The notes below the pieces were generated by a model, which made no database searches, was not told where the DNA came from, and worked only from the letters and a program-made list of their open reading frames with translations. A stretch of DNA of 64,000 bases, taken from contig JAIQGA010000001.1 of the NCBI GenBank assembly GCA_020072925.1, positions 42,127 through 106,126 on the forward strand, written 5' to 3'. Below are positions 24,436 through 31,406 of this stretch, piece by piece. Each line of letters begins with the position of its first letter. The first letter of the stretch is position 1. The translations under genes and the position numbers were made by a program. Origin of the DNA: Terriglobia bacterium. GTDB lineage: Bacteria; Acidobacteriota; Terriglobia; UBA7540.

Positions 24436-25468
24436 TCAACGGTTTTTCCCACCAGCACTCCGCCCCGCAATAGACTCCTTCCACGGCCGTTGCGCCGGCG
24501 GCGAAGGGGCTGGCCTCGGCGAGGGCCACCGCGTCGTCAATTTCTTTCTGGATGCGACGATCCATTTCTTCAAGCTGCGGTTTCGTCAGGATCTCTTCGC
24601 GCAACAGTATTTTCTGAAAGCGTTCGATGGGATCCTTCTTCGCCCAGGCCTTGCGCAAGTCTTCCGGAACGTATTCCGCCGCGTCGTGCGCCGAGTGGCC
24701 CGTCATGCGAAACGTTCGGCACTCGATGAGACTCGGCCCCTTTCCGGCGCGCGCCCGGGCAATGGCCTTCTCCACCGCGGCGTAAACCACCAGCACGTTG
24801 TTGCCATCCACGCTCGCGCCCGGCATGCCGTAAGCGGGCCCGCGAACAGCCAGCGACTTCACCGCGTACTCCTTCTCGGGAGGTGTCGAGTAGGCAAAAC
24901 CATTGTTGTTGCAGACAAAGACAACCGGCAACTTCCTCACCGCGGCCAGATTCATGGCTTCGTGGACATCGCCGCGAGCCGACGTGCCCTCGCCGAAATA
25001 CGTCAGCGCGATCCTGCCCTGCCCGGCGCGCTGGAGCGCCATCGCGGCCCCGCAGGCCACCGGACACCACGCGCCCACGGGCGAGATGGGCGCGATGATT
25101 CCCCGGCTGATGTCCCCGATGTGCGGCCCACCATCGCGGCCGCGCGTCGGCGCATCCGCGCGGCCGAGCCAGTTGCAGAAAATCTTCTGAAGCGGCGTGC
25201 CCCGGATCACGTGCGCGGCAAAGTCGCGATGCGTCGGGGTGACCACGTCACCATCAACGAGCTGAATTGCCGTGCCCACCGTGATCGCTTCCTGGCCCCG
25301 GCTCGTGTACACCCCGCCTACGATCTTCCCTTGGCGGTACAGTACCTGCTCGATGCGCCACTCCGCCTCGCGCGTTAGCTTCAGGAAATACAGCATGCGC
25401 GCAAGCGTCGCCCGGTCAGGTGTCGCTGTCACGTTCTGTACCGTTTTCGGTGCTCTCACAGTGGCCAT
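24431..25468 (-). CDS. 2-oxoacid dehydrogenase E1, alpha subunit (copy 1)
   Basis: A 345-residue E1-alpha. The ThDP-binding motif is GEGTSARGDVHEAMNLAAVR ... NNNGFAYST (family GDG-x-NN signature, with GEG here). The phosphorylation-loop region YVPEDLRKAW and the start REAEWRIEQVLYRQGKIVGG are typical. It shares its whole fold with the neighbouring 25804-26766 gene but the two are clearly diverged (GEG versus GDG; SRGQEAI versus SLGQEAI). ATG 25468 has a weak ribosome-binding site. Two E1-alpha genes beside a single E1-beta is unusual. Confidence 0.92.
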   Translation of the reverse strand: MATVRAPKTVQNVTATPDRATLARMLYFLKLTREAEWRIEQVLYRQGKIVGGVYTSRGQEAITVGTAIQLVDGDVVTPTHRDFAAHVIRGTPLQKIFCNWLGRADAPTRGRDGGPHIGDISRGIIAPISPVGAWCPVACGAAMALQRAGQGRIALTYFGEGTSARGDVHEAMNLAAVRKLPVVFVCNNNGFAYSTPPEKEYAVKSLAVRGPAYGMPGASVDGNNVLVVYAAVEKAIARARAGKGPSLIECRTFRMTGHSAHDAAEYVPEDLRKAWAKKDPIERFQKILLREEILTKPQLEEMDRRIQKEIDDAVALAEASPFAAGATAVEGVYCGAECWWEKPLN

Positions 25469-25476
25469 AAGTTTCC

Positions 25477-25803
25477 AGCAAGTAGGCAGAATGCAGAAGG
25501 CAGTAGGCAGAAAGAAACGCCTTGCCTATCGCCCCTGGCGAGCACCGAATTGAAGATCAAACCCTCGACGATGGCACATGGTGCCTTCACAGGCGGCGTC
25601 TCCTCCCTGAGTTAATCGTCCGTTTCTCCTGTAATGGCGGCTTCCCCGCAAGCCCAGCAGATAGCGCTTGCGGTTCGTCGTAGCTGGAAAGGCTGTCGAC
25701 ACAGAATTCAAAAACGCTTTGAAGAAGTTGGAGCCAGCCTGCGATGTCGGAGTCCGCCGCCTTTCACTGCCTACTGCACACTACTTTCTGCCTACTGCCT
25801 GCT
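25477..25803. repeat. Heptamer-period inverted array with a 250-base interior
   Basis: The left arm (25477-25515) has units GTAGGCA, GAATGCA, GAAGGCA, GTAGGCA. The right arm (25765-25803) is complementary, with CTTTCTGCCTACTGCCT an exact 17-base match. The interior of about 250 bases has no recognisable gene. The whole element fills the gap between the two E1-alpha genes. Confidence 0.85.
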
Positions 25804-26766
25804 TCAAGCCCACACGGAGCGCGCCGCCTCCTCGGGCGCGGGAAAAGGGCTTGCCTCGGCGAATGCCACATCATCACGGATTTCCTTTTCGACGCGGGCT
25901 TCAAGTCCTGAGTTCTCTTCCGCGGTCATCAGCTTCTTTTTACAGAGATACTTTTCGTAGCGGAGGATCGGGTCCTTCTTCCGCCACTTGTCGAGAGTTC
26001 CCTTGGGCACGTAGCTGGCATCATCGTGTTCGGCGTGGCCTTTCATGCGCATGGTTTTGCATTCGATGAAGGCCGGGCCTCCGCCGCGTCGGGCGCGCTC
26101 GGCGGCGGCGCGCGTAGCCGCATAAACCTTCAGCACGTCGTTGCCATCCACGACTGTGGCGGGGATCCCGTACGCCTTGGCGCGCTCGGCGAGGTCACGG
26201 ACGGCCATCTGCTTCGCGATCGGCGTCGAATATGCCCAGGCATTGTTTTCCGCAATCAAAATGAGGGGCAGCTTCTGCACGGCGGCAAAATTCGCCCCCT
26301 CATGAAACGCTCCGGTGCTGGTGGCGCCATCGCCGACGTAGGTGAGCGCCACACGCTTTTCCTTGCGCAGCTTCGCCGCCAGCGCCACGCCCGCCAGCAC
26401 CGACACCGGTTCGCCCAGCATGCTGTTGGGCGCGATGATGCCGCGCGCCATGTCGCCGCAATGCGTGTTGGCGTCTCGGCCACCCGTCGGACCGTCCCGG
26501 CGCGCCATGTACTGGAGAAAAACGTCCCGCGGCCGGAAGCCGCGCACCAGCATCGCGCCCACGTTGCGGATCATGGGACCGATCACGTCCTGCGGCGCGA
26601 GCGCGTACGCCGTGCCCACGGAAATGGCTTCCTGGCCGAGCGACGAGTACACACCGCCCACCACCTTCCCTTGCCGGTAGAGGTTGACGAGTTGCTCGTC
26701 GACGCGCCGATTCAGGCGGAGGTAGTAGTAGAGGTCGTGGTGTTGGGCGCGTGTGAGGGGTTTCAC
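25804..26766 (-). CDS. 2-oxoacid dehydrogenase E1, alpha subunit (copy 2)
   Basis: A 320-residue E1-alpha. The ThDP motif is complete: GDGATSTGAFHEGANFAAVQ followed by ENNAWAYSTP. The phosphorylation-loop region reads YVPKGTLDKW. It starts most likely at GTG 26766 (VKPLTRAQHHDLYYYLRLNR), because codons further upstream lie in a heptamer array and translate into repeats. No good ribosome-binding site is seen. It is placed between lipB and the other E1-alpha gene; which of the two partners the single E1-beta is not decided by sequence. Confidence 0.9.
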   Translation of the reverse strand: MKPLTRAQHHDLYYYLRLNRRVDEQLVNLYRQGKVVGGVYSSLGQEAISVGTAYALAPQDVIGPMIRNVGAMLVRGFRPRDVFLQYMARRDGPTGGRDANTHCGDMARGIIAPNSMLGEPVSVLAGVALAAKLRKEKRVALTYVGDGATSTGAFHEGANFAAVQKLPLILIAENNAWAYSTPIAKQMAVRDLAERAKAYGIPATVVDGNDVLKVYAATRAAAERARRGGGPAFIECKTMRMKGHAEHDDASYVPKGTLDKWRKKDPILRYEKYLCKKKLMTAEENSGLEARVEKEIRDDVAFAEASPFPAPEEAARSVWA

Positions 26767-26905
26767 AGAAGTTGACAGTCCATAGTCGACAGTAAGAACC
26801 AGTAGTTGAAAGTCGAAAGTTGAAAGTCGAAAGTTCAAGACCAGCGGCTTTAACTTTTGACCGATTCTGCCTCCTTTCAACTTTCGACTTTGGACTTTTG
26901 ACTTA
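26767..26905. repeat. Heptamer-period inverted array running into lipB
   Basis: The left arm (26767-26840) has TTGAAAG and TCGAAAG units. The right arm (26869-26905) contains CTTTCAACTTTCGACTTT, an exact complement over 18 bases. The last nine codons of lipB, including the stop, are inside the right arm. Confidence 0.85.
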
Positions 26906-27545
26906 CTTCCGTCTCAAACCCGAACACGACTCCAAACTGTTCGACGACCTTGTGGGCGACCAACGACATTTCCACAGCGCGGCCCAGGAGTCTCGCGAGC
27001 GAGGTTACGCCCTTGTCGCGCAGGCCGCAGGGGATGATCCACTCGAAAAAACGCAAATCCGTATTCACGTTGAACGCGAAGCCGTGGGACGTGACCCAGC
27101 GCGAGACGTGCACGCCCATGGCGACCAGCTTCTCGTTGCCCACCCAGACGCCCGTCGCGCCGGCAACGCGTCCCGCCTCGATGCCGAAATCGCGCGCTAC
27201 GCCGATGAAAACTTCTTCGAGCGAGCGCATGTACCACGCCAGATCCCGTCGATGCTGCGTGAGGTCGAAAATTGGGTAACCCACAAGCTGGCCGGGGCCG
27301 TGGTAAGTGACGTCGCCGCCGCGGTCCGTCTCGAAAACCTGCGCGCCGCGCGCACGAATCGCTTCCGTTGAGACGAGCAGATTCTCCCGCCGGGCGTTGC
27401 GGCCCAGCGTGTAAACATGCGGGTGCTCGAGCAGCAGAATTGTGTCTGGAATCGCGCCCGCCTTGCGCTGCGCGACTCTTTCCTTCTGCAGACGAAGCGC
27501 GTCCGCATAATCGACGAGGCCGAGTTGTTCGACATGGCACTCCAT
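26877..27545 (-). CDS. lipB: Octanoyltransferase LipB
   Basis: A 222-residue lipoyl-pathway enzyme that moves the octanoyl group from acyl carrier protein to lipoyl domains such as that of the neighbouring E2. Family features are LLLEHPHVYTLGRNA, FETDRGGDVTYHGPGQLVGY, GVWVGNEKLVAMGVHVSRWV with the catalytic Lys, and the acyl-Cys in WIIPCGL. The C-terminal tail (SQKSKVES) is encoded by a repeat arm. ATG 27545 is supported by family length. Lipoyl synthase LipA is not in the window. Confidence 0.95.
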   Translation of the reverse strand: MECHVEQLGLVDYADALRLQKERVAQRKAGAIPDTILLLEHPHVYTLGRNARRENLLVSTEAIRARGAQVFETDRGGDVTYHGPGQLVGYPIFDLTQHRRDLAWYMRSLEEVFIGVARDFGIEAGRVAGATGVWVGNEKLVAMGVHVSRWVTSHGFAFNVNTDLRFFEWIIPCGLRDKGVTSLARLLGRAVEMSLVAHKVVEQFGVVFGFETEVSQKSKVES

Positions 27546-27552
27546 GAGAAGA

Positions 27553-27684
27553 AGGGATTAGGGATCAGGGGTTAGGGATTAGCAGAAAAACCAAGACAAA
27601 GCGCCGACCCGTGGCATGCGCCGGAACATCTATGCCGAGTTTGAGCTAACCCCTGTTCCCTAATCCCTAATCCCTAACCCCTAG
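27553..27684. repeat. G-rich heptamer inverted array between lpd and lipB
   Basis: The left arm (27553-27584) has GGGATTA, GGGATCA, GGGGTTA, GGGATTA units. The right arm (27644-27684) reads TAATCCC, TAATCCC, TAACCCC, and 21 of 22 bases pair with the left. The lpd stop codon (27681-27683) lies in the right arm. The G-runs could support a G-quadruplex on one strand. Confidence 0.85.
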
Positions 27685-29096
27685 ATGTGAATTGGTAAGT
27701 CCTCCACCGCGTGAAACGCCTCGAGCATCGCTTCCGAGAGCGTGGGATGCGGATGGATGGCGTGGGTCAGATCCATCGCCGTACCCTCCAGGCGCATAGC
27801 GACCACCGCTTCGGCAATCAGTTCCGTCACGCGCGGGCCGATCATATGCACGCCGAGGATCTCGCCGAATTTCTCCTCCGAAACGATTTTGATGAAGCCT
27901 TCGCGCGCGCCAAGGATGGTGGCCTTGCTGTTTCCGGCGAAGGGAAACTTGCCCACGCGCACCTTGTGCCCCGCATCGCGCGCCTGGTTTTCCGTCAGGC
28001 CGACGCTGCTGATTTCCGGTTCGGTATAGGTGCAATTGGGAATCTGGTGGTAATTGATGGGCTCGGTAGGCTTGCCCGCGGCGTGCGTCACCGCCACGAT
28101 GCCTTCCATCGAGCCCACGTGCGCCAGCAGCGGGCTGTTCGCAACGATGTCGCCGATGGCATAAACGCCCGGCTCGTCCGTTTGCATATAAGGATTGGTC
28201 GTGACGAATCCCCGTTCGAGTTTCACACGCGTCTTTTCAAGCCCGATGCCCTGCGTGTTGGGCGAGCGGCCCACGGCGACCAGCAGCGTTTCCGCCTCGA
28301 CTTTCTGCGGCTTGCCGTCCGCACCCACATAATCCACGCTGATGCCTTTGGCGGATTTTGTGGCTTTCTCCACCTTGGCCTGCGTGTGCACGGCGATTTC
28401 CTGCTTGCGGAAGGCCTTCTCGAGCTCGGCGGAAATCTCTTCGTCCTCGAGCGGCACGGCCCGCGGCAGCATCTCCAGAATCGTCACCTGCGTTCCGAAG
28501 CGACGGAAAATGGAGGCGAACTCCACGCCCACCGCGCCCGCCCCCATCACCACCATGGATTTCGGAATCTCCTTCAGGTCAAGGATCTCTTTGTTGGTAA
28601 GGATGGTTTTCCCATCGGGCTCAAATCCCGGAAAGGTCTTCGCCTCAGAGCCCGTGGCGAGAACAATCTTCGCCGCCTCGATTTCTCTCGCCTGGCCCTT
28701 GGGGTCGGTGACGCTCACGCGCCCCGGCCCCGCCAGCCTGCCCACACCGCGGAGGATCTCGACGTGATTCTTCTTCAAGAGGAACTCGACGCCCTTGACG
28801 AGCCGCGCCACGACTCGGTTCTTGCGCGCCTGAACGGCGGCCCAGTCGATTGAAAACTCCTTACAGACAATGCCGTACTCCTTGGCATTCTTGAAGTAGT
28901 CAAGCACCTCCGCGTTGAGAAGCAGGTCCTTGGTAGGGATGCAGCCCACCAGCAGGCAAGTACCGCCGACGCGCTCGTCGCGCTCGACGATTGCGGTCTT
29001 CAAACCCAACTGCCCCGCGCGGATTGCCGCGACGTAGCCGCCCGGGCCGCTGCCAATGACGATGAGATCGTATTTCGCCGTGTCCGCCAAGTTCAC
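27681..29096 (-). CDS. lpdA: Dihydrolipoamide dehydrogenase (E3)
   Basis: A 471-residue flavoprotein disulfide reductase that reoxidises dihydrolipoamide on E2 with NAD. FAD-binding IGSGPGGYVAAIRAGQLG, redox-active Cys47/Cys52 in GGTCLLVGCIPTKDLL, NAD-binding VMGAGAVGVEFASIFRRFG and the C-terminal active-site HxxxxE region (HAIHPHPTLSEAMLEA) are all visible. The usual GGTCLNVGCIPSK reads GGTCLLVGCIPTK here. GTG 29096 has GGAGGT only one base upstream, so TTG 29090, seven bases after GGAGG, may be the true start. It is the first gene of the cluster. Confidence 0.96.
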   Translation of the reverse strand: MNLADTAKYDLIVIGSGPGGYVAAIRAGQLGLKTAIVERDERVGGTCLLVGCIPTKDLLLNAEVLDYFKNAKEYGIVCKEFSIDWAAVQARKNRVVARLVKGVEFLLKKNHVEILRGVGRLAGPGRVSVTDPKGQAREIEAAKIVLATGSEAKTFPGFEPDGKTILTNKEILDLKEIPKSMVVMGAGAVGVEFASIFRRFGTQVTILEMLPRAVPLEDEEISAELEKAFRKQEIAVHTQAKVEKATKSAKGISVDYVGADGKPQKVEAETLLVAVGRSPNTQGIGLEKTRVKLERGFVTTNPYMQTDEPGVYAIGDIVANSPLLAHVGSMEGIVAVTHAAGKPTEPINYHQIPNCTYTEPEISSVGLTENQARDAGHKVRVGKFPFAGNSKATILGAREGFIKIVSEEKFGEILGVHMIGPRVTELIAEAVVAMRLEGTAMDLTHAIHPHPTLSEAMLEAFHAVEDLPIHI

Positions 29097-29305
29097 ACCT
29101 CCGCGCTCTGGGGCCCGCCCGCCGCAGCAGGCAACTCGCCCTCTAGGTTTTATGGATGCTCTCCCAGCCAGGCGGGCGCGCCGGCCCGCCTCTACTGTCG
29201 ATGAAAATCCAACCGCAAACGGCCATCTTACATGATGAGAATCATAGGAACAAGCCGCGCGCGTGATCCGTCAGTAATGGGGAAAAGTGCTCGTGAGGGG
29301 AAAGG
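29097..29305. other. Gap upstream of lpdA
   Basis: No gene is seen. The region should hold the promoter of the minus-strand dehydrogenase cluster, but no clear -35/-10 pair stands out. Confidence 0.35.
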
Positions 29306-29686
29306 CTAGCTCACCCCGATTGCAGGCAAGGAAGGGATATTTCTCAACTGTTGATCTTCGGTGACCAAAACCGCACTACACTGGAGCGCCGTCCCTGCGA
29401 TGATGGCATCAGGAAGCCGCAGCCGATATTGCTTCCTCACCAAAATGATCCGGTCGATCAGGTCCGACTGTGTCCTCTCAATGCCGATGACATCCACGCG
29501 ATTCGTTAGGTCCCTGAAATTCCTGATGTCATCTTGGCTCAGATCGGGGAACGCCAGGAATTCTATCTGGCTGAGAATCGAGATGCCGACCTATGCAGCT
29601 TCTTTGAGGCGCTTCAGCAATGAGGATTTTCCACGCAGCAGAACGATGATGGCATTCGTATCCAACAAATACCGTTCACCACTCAT
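29306..29686 (-). pseudogene. VapC-like PIN toxin interrupted by an in-frame TAG
   Basis: Reading from ATG 29686, the frame gives MSGERYLLDTNAIIVLLRGK and continues to codon 31, then a TAG at 29593-29591 (codon 32), then an uninterrupted rest of the PIN domain (VGISILSQIEFLAFPDLSQD ... RLPDAIIAGTALQCSAVLVT) to the stop at 29306. All parts are in one frame, total 126 codons. The Asp of LLDTN, Glu of SQIEF and Asp of LPDAIIA are the expected PIN acidic residues. A point mutation, a sequencing error, or stop-codon readthrough are possible. The start overlaps the antitoxin gene by 11 bases. Confidence 0.8.
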
Positions 29687-29894
29687 CGCGCAGCCGCCTC
29701 TGCATGGCGACAGGGTCACCTTGCCATGAAAGCTTACCGGCGAGGTCAGTGAAGTCGTATTTCCCTTTACCCCCGTCGGGGCCTGTGCCGAGGGTAAGTG
29801 TCACTTCAACGGGCCCCGTCGGCAAGCGCTCCGGCAGGTCCACGTGGAGCTGCCCTTCCCCGTCGATTCTGCCTTTAACCTTGAGGACTTGCAT
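29676..29894 (-). CDS. Antitoxin-like partner of the PIN toxin
   Basis: A 72-residue protein. The N-terminal part is beta-rich (MQVLKVKGRIDGEGQLHVDL), as in small PIN-associated antitoxins with an AbrB-like or related fold, and the C-terminus (GKLSWQGDPVAMQRRLRDEW) is the sort of helix that packs against a toxin. It overlaps the toxin start by 11 bases, the usual arrangement of such pairs. ATG 29894 is the only good start. It would bind both toxin and its own promoter. Confidence 0.75.
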   Translation of the reverse strand: MQVLKVKGRIDGEGQLHVDLPERLPTGPVEVTLTLGTGPDGGKGKYDFTDLAGKLSWQGDPVAMQRRLRDEW

Positions 29895-30048
29895 TCTGCC
29901 CCCTCACCTCGTTTTGCGGCTGTCCATCACCCCATCCAAGCGTAGTCTACCATGAAGAGTTGAGGGACTTCAGGTTTGCTGAGTCCAACGGTTACGCAGA
30001 GGAGTAGATAATGGACGGAGCCCCGTTCGAACGCCGAAGTTCATGGGA

Positions 30049-31080
30049 TCACTGGCAGGGCTGCAATTTGTGAGGGTAGTTGACTCGCAGGTGCACATTC
30101 TTCTCGCCCATCAATTTCGTCGCCTCGAGTCGCCATTCTTTTGATTTGCCCAGAGGCTTCGGTAATTCCAACTCCAGGCGATAGAATTCCGTGACCTCTT
30201 GGTCCATCGTGCGCGCAGCCTGGAGGGCCGCACGTGCAGAACTCAGTATGGTCCGGTTCGAGGGCCACCCGTAGGGTGCGCCAACCGTTCCGCCGCGTGA
30301 ATAGACTACGATACTTCCACCGGTCTCTTCAGCAAGCCGTCCTACAGTTTCTGGACCTGCAAATTCTTCGGGAGCCATACCTCTCTGTATCAAACTGCCG
30401 ACAGGCATGAATGCAAACAGGCGCAGCCCAGTTGACAAAACACGAGCGTATCCACGAGACCCTTTGACTTTGCTGGCGTTTTCTCCTCCATCGCTGACCA
30501 AGTAGATTGCGTCGCCGAGACCCGGAGTCCCCAGAAGCTCCAAGGCCTCATTGATCGCATCCGTCAGAGCTGTCCAACGCATTTGACGTGTTTTTCGCTC
30601 CCAATCTGTGTCCAGCAACTTTCTCAACTCTTCAACTACGGCTTTTGCGCCTTGTCTGAAATCAACTCTGTCCTCAACCTGCCCGGCAAAGGTCAGGAGC
30701 CCAAATGTTGTCCCCGGGGGCGCCGAACTGAACAATCCCTCGGCTGCCGCCATCGCCGTCTTCCATTTCGATCTGTCGTCAAACACCATGCTTCCGCTTG
30801 TGTCCATCACGATGACGATGCGTGCGCCAGTTGCTAAACCCACGGATACGATCTTAATTGGCTCGTGTCCGAGCTTGGCGCTGAAATTAGCAGCCGTGAG
30901 GTCTTTCACCGGCTGGTAGTCCTGCGTGGTGACGGTGACCGCCAGGGTCCGGTTGAGACACGGGGCCTGCTGCCCTGCCAAGCGCGCCCCGAAACCAAAA
31001 AGAAGCAGCGCCAACAACCCTGTTCCTGTTCTGGGCAACGACCCGCTGCAGAAGGTTCCATACTTGACCAAGATGTCCAT
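30049..31080 (-). CDS. Exported VWFA-domain protein
   Basis: A 343-residue protein. An N-terminal signal (LLALLLFGFGARLAGQQ) precedes a short beta domain (TLAVTVTTQDYQPVKDLTAA) and a von Willebrand A domain with a complete MIDAS start (IVIVMDTSGSM), Thr in RWTALTDAINEAL, and Asp in LVSDGGENASK. VWFA proteins of this layout, with an initial VTVTxxDGxPVxDLTxxDF-like domain, are common in Acidobacteriota; their partner is unknown. ATG 31080 is preceded by GGAGTAGGGT. The product probably acts in the periplasm or outside. Confidence 0.85.
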   Translation of the reverse strand: MDILVKYGTFCSGSLPRTGTGLLALLLFGFGARLAGQQAPCLNRTLAVTVTTQDYQPVKDLTAANFSAKLGHEPIKIVSVGLATGARIVIVMDTSGSMVFDDRSKWKTAMAAAEGLFSSAPPGTTFGLLTFAGQVEDRVDFRQGAKAVVEELRKLLDTDWERKTRQMRWTALTDAINEALELLGTPGLGDAIYLVSDGGENASKVKGSRGYARVLSTGLRLFAFMPVGSLIQRGMAPEEFAGPETVGRLAEETGGSIVVYSRGGTVGAPYGWPSNRTILSSARAALQAARTMDQEVTEFYRLELELPKPLGKSKEWRLEATKLMGEKNVHLRVNYPHKLQPCQ

Positions 31081-31406
31081 ACCCTACTCCGCCAATTTGT
31101 GGATAGTCTACATCCAGAGTGACTCGCGGGGCAACACATGGAAGGGGTGGCCTCCCGCGCCGGGGCTGACAGGCTGGTGTTTCAAATGTAAATGCGAGAA
31201 TTCCCTGCGGAGTTTACCCTGAGCGAAATGCCCGGATCCTTCGCTTAGGATGACAGGCGAAGGGCTCTCCAGGACGTCGTCGCGTAATCCCTTTGGCTGC
31301 AACACGTTAGTGAGAAGCGCTCGCGACGACGTCCTGACATCACCAATGGCGGATTTCCGCCATCCATGCTCAGAATGACATAGCTGGAGGGTTTTCCAGC
31401 CTCCTG
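31081..31406. other. Gap between the VWFA gene and the receiver gene
   Basis: No gene is found. It holds the inverted repeat 31270-31336 and a GATCCTTCGCTTAGGATGACA-like stretch near 31234 resembling widespread dispersed repeats. Confidence 0.4.
31270..31336. repeat. 15-bp perfect inverted repeat
   Basis: CAGGACGTCGTCGCG (31270-31284) is repeated as its exact complement at 31322-31336, with a 37-base loop. It lies in the gap downstream of the receiver gene and upstream of the VWFA gene, both on the minus strand. There is no T tract. Confidence 0.75.
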
